Notes under the pieces: generated by a model
Seen by the model: the letters and a program-made list of their open reading frames with translations, nothing else
Told to the model about the DNA's origin: nothing
The model's database searches: none
In this document: piece by piece, positions 6,022 to 6,941 of the stretch
Layout: each line of letters starts with the position of its first letter
Position numbering within the stretch: the stretch's first letter is position 1
Source: Hyphomicrobiales bacterium
GTDB lineage: Bacteria > Pseudomonadota > Alphaproteobacteria > Rhizobiales > JAJFHB01
Length of the DNA: 6,941 nt
Assembly (NCBI GenBank): GCA_021775795.1
Contig: JAJFHB010000156.1
Coordinates: 1-6,941 of the forward strand
Direction: 5' to 3'
Translations under genes and position numbers: made by a program

Positions 6022-6579
6022 ATGAGAAAATGCATTTTGTCACTTGCAGCGCTTTGTTCATTGATGTTGGCGTTTGCGTTTCTGGCTTCCACTGAAGCAA
6101 GCGCCGATTGCAGTACCTCAAGTTCAGACTGCTCCGGTACGGTGAGCCTGAGTTCTGATGCTCATTTTGACTGCCTTGCGGTCTTTCACGCCGATGGCAG
6201 CCGCACCGATATGGGATGCCATTATTCCAGTCGTTCGGTAGATATCGCAGCCAGTGGCGGCGATCAATATTGCTGGAGTGGTTACGATGTGCCGCCCTCT
6301 GACGACTGCCAGAAAAGTTATTTTGACGTTTCATCCGGTGGGGGCACCGTCTGCTATACCGACAGCCCGAGCTGTGCGGGAACAGCAACATTTATTCCGA
6401 CGTCGAACTATGATTGTCTGGCAATATTTCACGCAGACGGCACGCGCACCGATCAGGGATGTCAGTATTCGAACGGTACGATAGAGGTTTATGTCAACAA
6501 CGGCGACACCTACTGCTGGAGCGGTAACGACGGCAGGCCGAGCGATGATTGTCAGAAAAACTACGTCACTGTGCAATAG
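6022..6579 (+). CDS. Secreted cysteine-rich protein with two tandem six-cysteine modules
   Basis: Predicted 185-residue exported protein. The ATG has AGAGGA seven bases upstream. A Sec signal peptide (basic MRK, hydrophobic core to about residue 21) ends at A-S-A28 before D29. The mature part is two copies of one module, residues 30-104 and 111-185. Each holds six cysteines at identical spacing: C-x6-C-x13-C-x14-C-x17-C-x11-C (Cys 30, 37, 51, 66, 84, 96 and 111, 118, 132, 147, 165, 177). About 39 of 75 aligned positions are identical. The most conserved parts are DCLAxFHADGxRTDxGC and YCWSGxDxxPSDDCQK. Even cysteine numbers per module suggest three disulfides each in the periplasm or outside the cell. 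There is no membrane anchor and no enzyme motif I recognise; binding, toxin, inhibitor or adhesion roles are all open. It looks like a single-gene transcription unit. Confidence 0.88.
   Translation: MRKCILSLAALCSLMLAFAFLASTEASADCSTSSSDCSGTVSLSSDAHFDCLAVFHADGSRTDMGCHYSSRSVDIAASGGDQYCWSGYDVPPSDDCQKSYFDVSSGGGTVCYTDSPSCAGTATFIPTSNYDCLAIFHADGTRTDQGCQYSNGTIEVYVNNGDTYCWSGNDGRPSDDCQKNYVTVQ
6109..6333 (+). repeat. First copy of the six-cysteine module
   Basis: This is the coding stretch for residues 30-104 of the secreted protein. It is offset by exactly 81 codons (243 bases) from the second copy. The copies are about half identical in protein and visibly diverged in DNA, so the duplication is not recent. 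Confidence 0.85.
6352..6576 (+). repeat. Second copy of the six-cysteine module
   Basis: This is the coding stretch for residues 111-185, running to the last codon. All six cysteines, the FHADG-x-RTD-x-GC core and the YCWSG and PSDDCQK segments are retained. It differs from the first copy mainly in the strand-like stretches between them (for example TIEVYVNN in place of SVDIAASG). Confidence 0.85.
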
Positions 6580-6595
6580 CTACGCTCACCAGCGC

Positions 6596-6644
6596 ACACT
6601 TCGCACAGACTTCACCGAGACGGCGTCCAGTTTGTGTGAAGTGT
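6596..6644. terminator. Long 16-bp hairpin downstream of the secreted-protein gene
   Basis: Bases 6596-6611 pair with 6629-6644 over 16 consecutive positions as plus-strand RNA, with two G-U pairs and a 17-base loop that itself contains GAC-GGC-GTC. It begins 17 bases after the secreted-protein stop codon, a typical terminator position. No T run follows on either strand, so it may instead be a stabilising 3' end structure or a factor-dependent terminator. Confidence 0.5.
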
Positions 6645-6803
6645 AAGCTTGGCCATCTGATCGCTGAGAAGGTCCCTTAGTCTTGCCTGAGTCCGGTCTT
6701 CGTCAGCACTGGCAATCTGGCTGTGGTCGACGAGGTCGGCCCCAAGAGTTGCAACCATCATTCCGTGTTTGGTCGCCACAGCACCTTTCGGAAGCCTAAC
6801 CAC
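6612..6803 (-). CDS. Small hypothetical reading frame, 63 codons or fewer
   Basis: A possible short gene on the minus strand. The upstream-most start is GTG 6803, with no good ribosome binding site. An internal GTG at 6779 has GAAAGG four bases upstream and would give 55 residues; ATG 6761 is a third option. The residue mix is protein-like, with a charged helix around ASADEDRTQARLRDLLSDQM and third-position GC near 60 percent by hand count, but I recognise no family. Its last dozen codons overlap the 16-bp hairpin, which argues against a constrained C-terminus. It could be a real small gene, a decayed fragment or chance. Confidence 0.3.
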   Translation of the reverse strand: MVRLPKGAVATKHGMMVATLGADLVDHSQIASADEDRTQARLRDLLSDQMAKLTLHTNWTPSR

Positions 6804-6807
6804 CCGT

Positions 6808-6941
6808 TCAGGCAGAATTCATAAAGGTTTCAAACGTTTCAGTTGCTTGTTTCTCAGGCGGCGTGACCCAGATTTGGGGTGTTCGCAACGAGGACACCAA
6901 CGAGATGAACGACGCAATGCTGAAACCACACACAAGTTGCA
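6808..6941 (-). CDS. Possible C-terminal end of a minus-strand gene entering from the right
   Basis: On the minus strand one frame is open from the window edge for about 44 codons and stops at TGA (6810-6808). It reads as a hydrophobic stretch (LVCGFSIASFISLVSSL) then a polar tail ending TFETFMNSA. The other two minus frames look like shadows, rich in R and C or in H and V. The plus strand also has an open frame here with a possible ATG at 6905, so direction is uncertain. If real, it ends four bases before GTG 6803, hinting at an operon with the small frame downstream. Confidence 0.22.
   Translation of the reverse strand, partial: QLVCGFSIASFISLVSSLRTPQIWVTPPEKQATETFETFMNSA

Overview
The window looks like a piece of alphaproteobacterial chromosome, probably Hyphomicrobiales (Rhizobiales) or a close relative. 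The basis is a DUF2336 protein (a family largely confined to Alphaproteobacteria), a sensor kinase resembling the DivJ/PleC cell-cycle kinases, a CtrA-like TTAACCAT site, and mid-range GC with GTG starts. No phage, insertion sequence, CRISPR array, tRNA or rRNA was recognised.

Layout. (1) 1-2216, plus strand: the 3' part of a membrane-bound PAS histidine kinase (its start lies left of the window), then a membrane-anchored protein with two peptidoglycan-binding domains. (2) 2217-2437: a convergent intergenic spacer packed with palindromes and hairpins, probably terminators for both sides. (3) 2438-3565, minus strand: a DUF2336 protein. (4) 3566-3783: a divergent promoter region with a CtrA-like box and a hairpin abutting a Shine-Dalgarno. 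(5) 3784-4848, plus strand: a 66-residue conserved-looking small protein and a predicted lipoprotein. (6) 4946-5806, plus strand: an arginase-superfamily protein in which several canonical active-site residues are replaced. (7) 6022-6579, plus strand: a secreted cysteine-rich protein made of two tandem copies of one six-cysteine module, preceded by interleaved inverted repeats in its leader. (8) 6580-6941: a strong 16-bp hairpin and one or two uncertain minus-strand reading frames.

How the genes may work together. The kinase and the peptidoglycan-binding protein are 59 bases apart and probably co-transcribed, suggesting a link between two-component signalling and the cell envelope. The CtrA-like site between the DUF2336 gene and the small-protein gene fits a cell-cycle theme but rests on sequence match alone. 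The rest look like independent units. The best candidate for something undescribed is the secreted two-module protein: its cysteine spacing is identical in both copies and I do not recognise the module. The altered arginase-family active site comes second.
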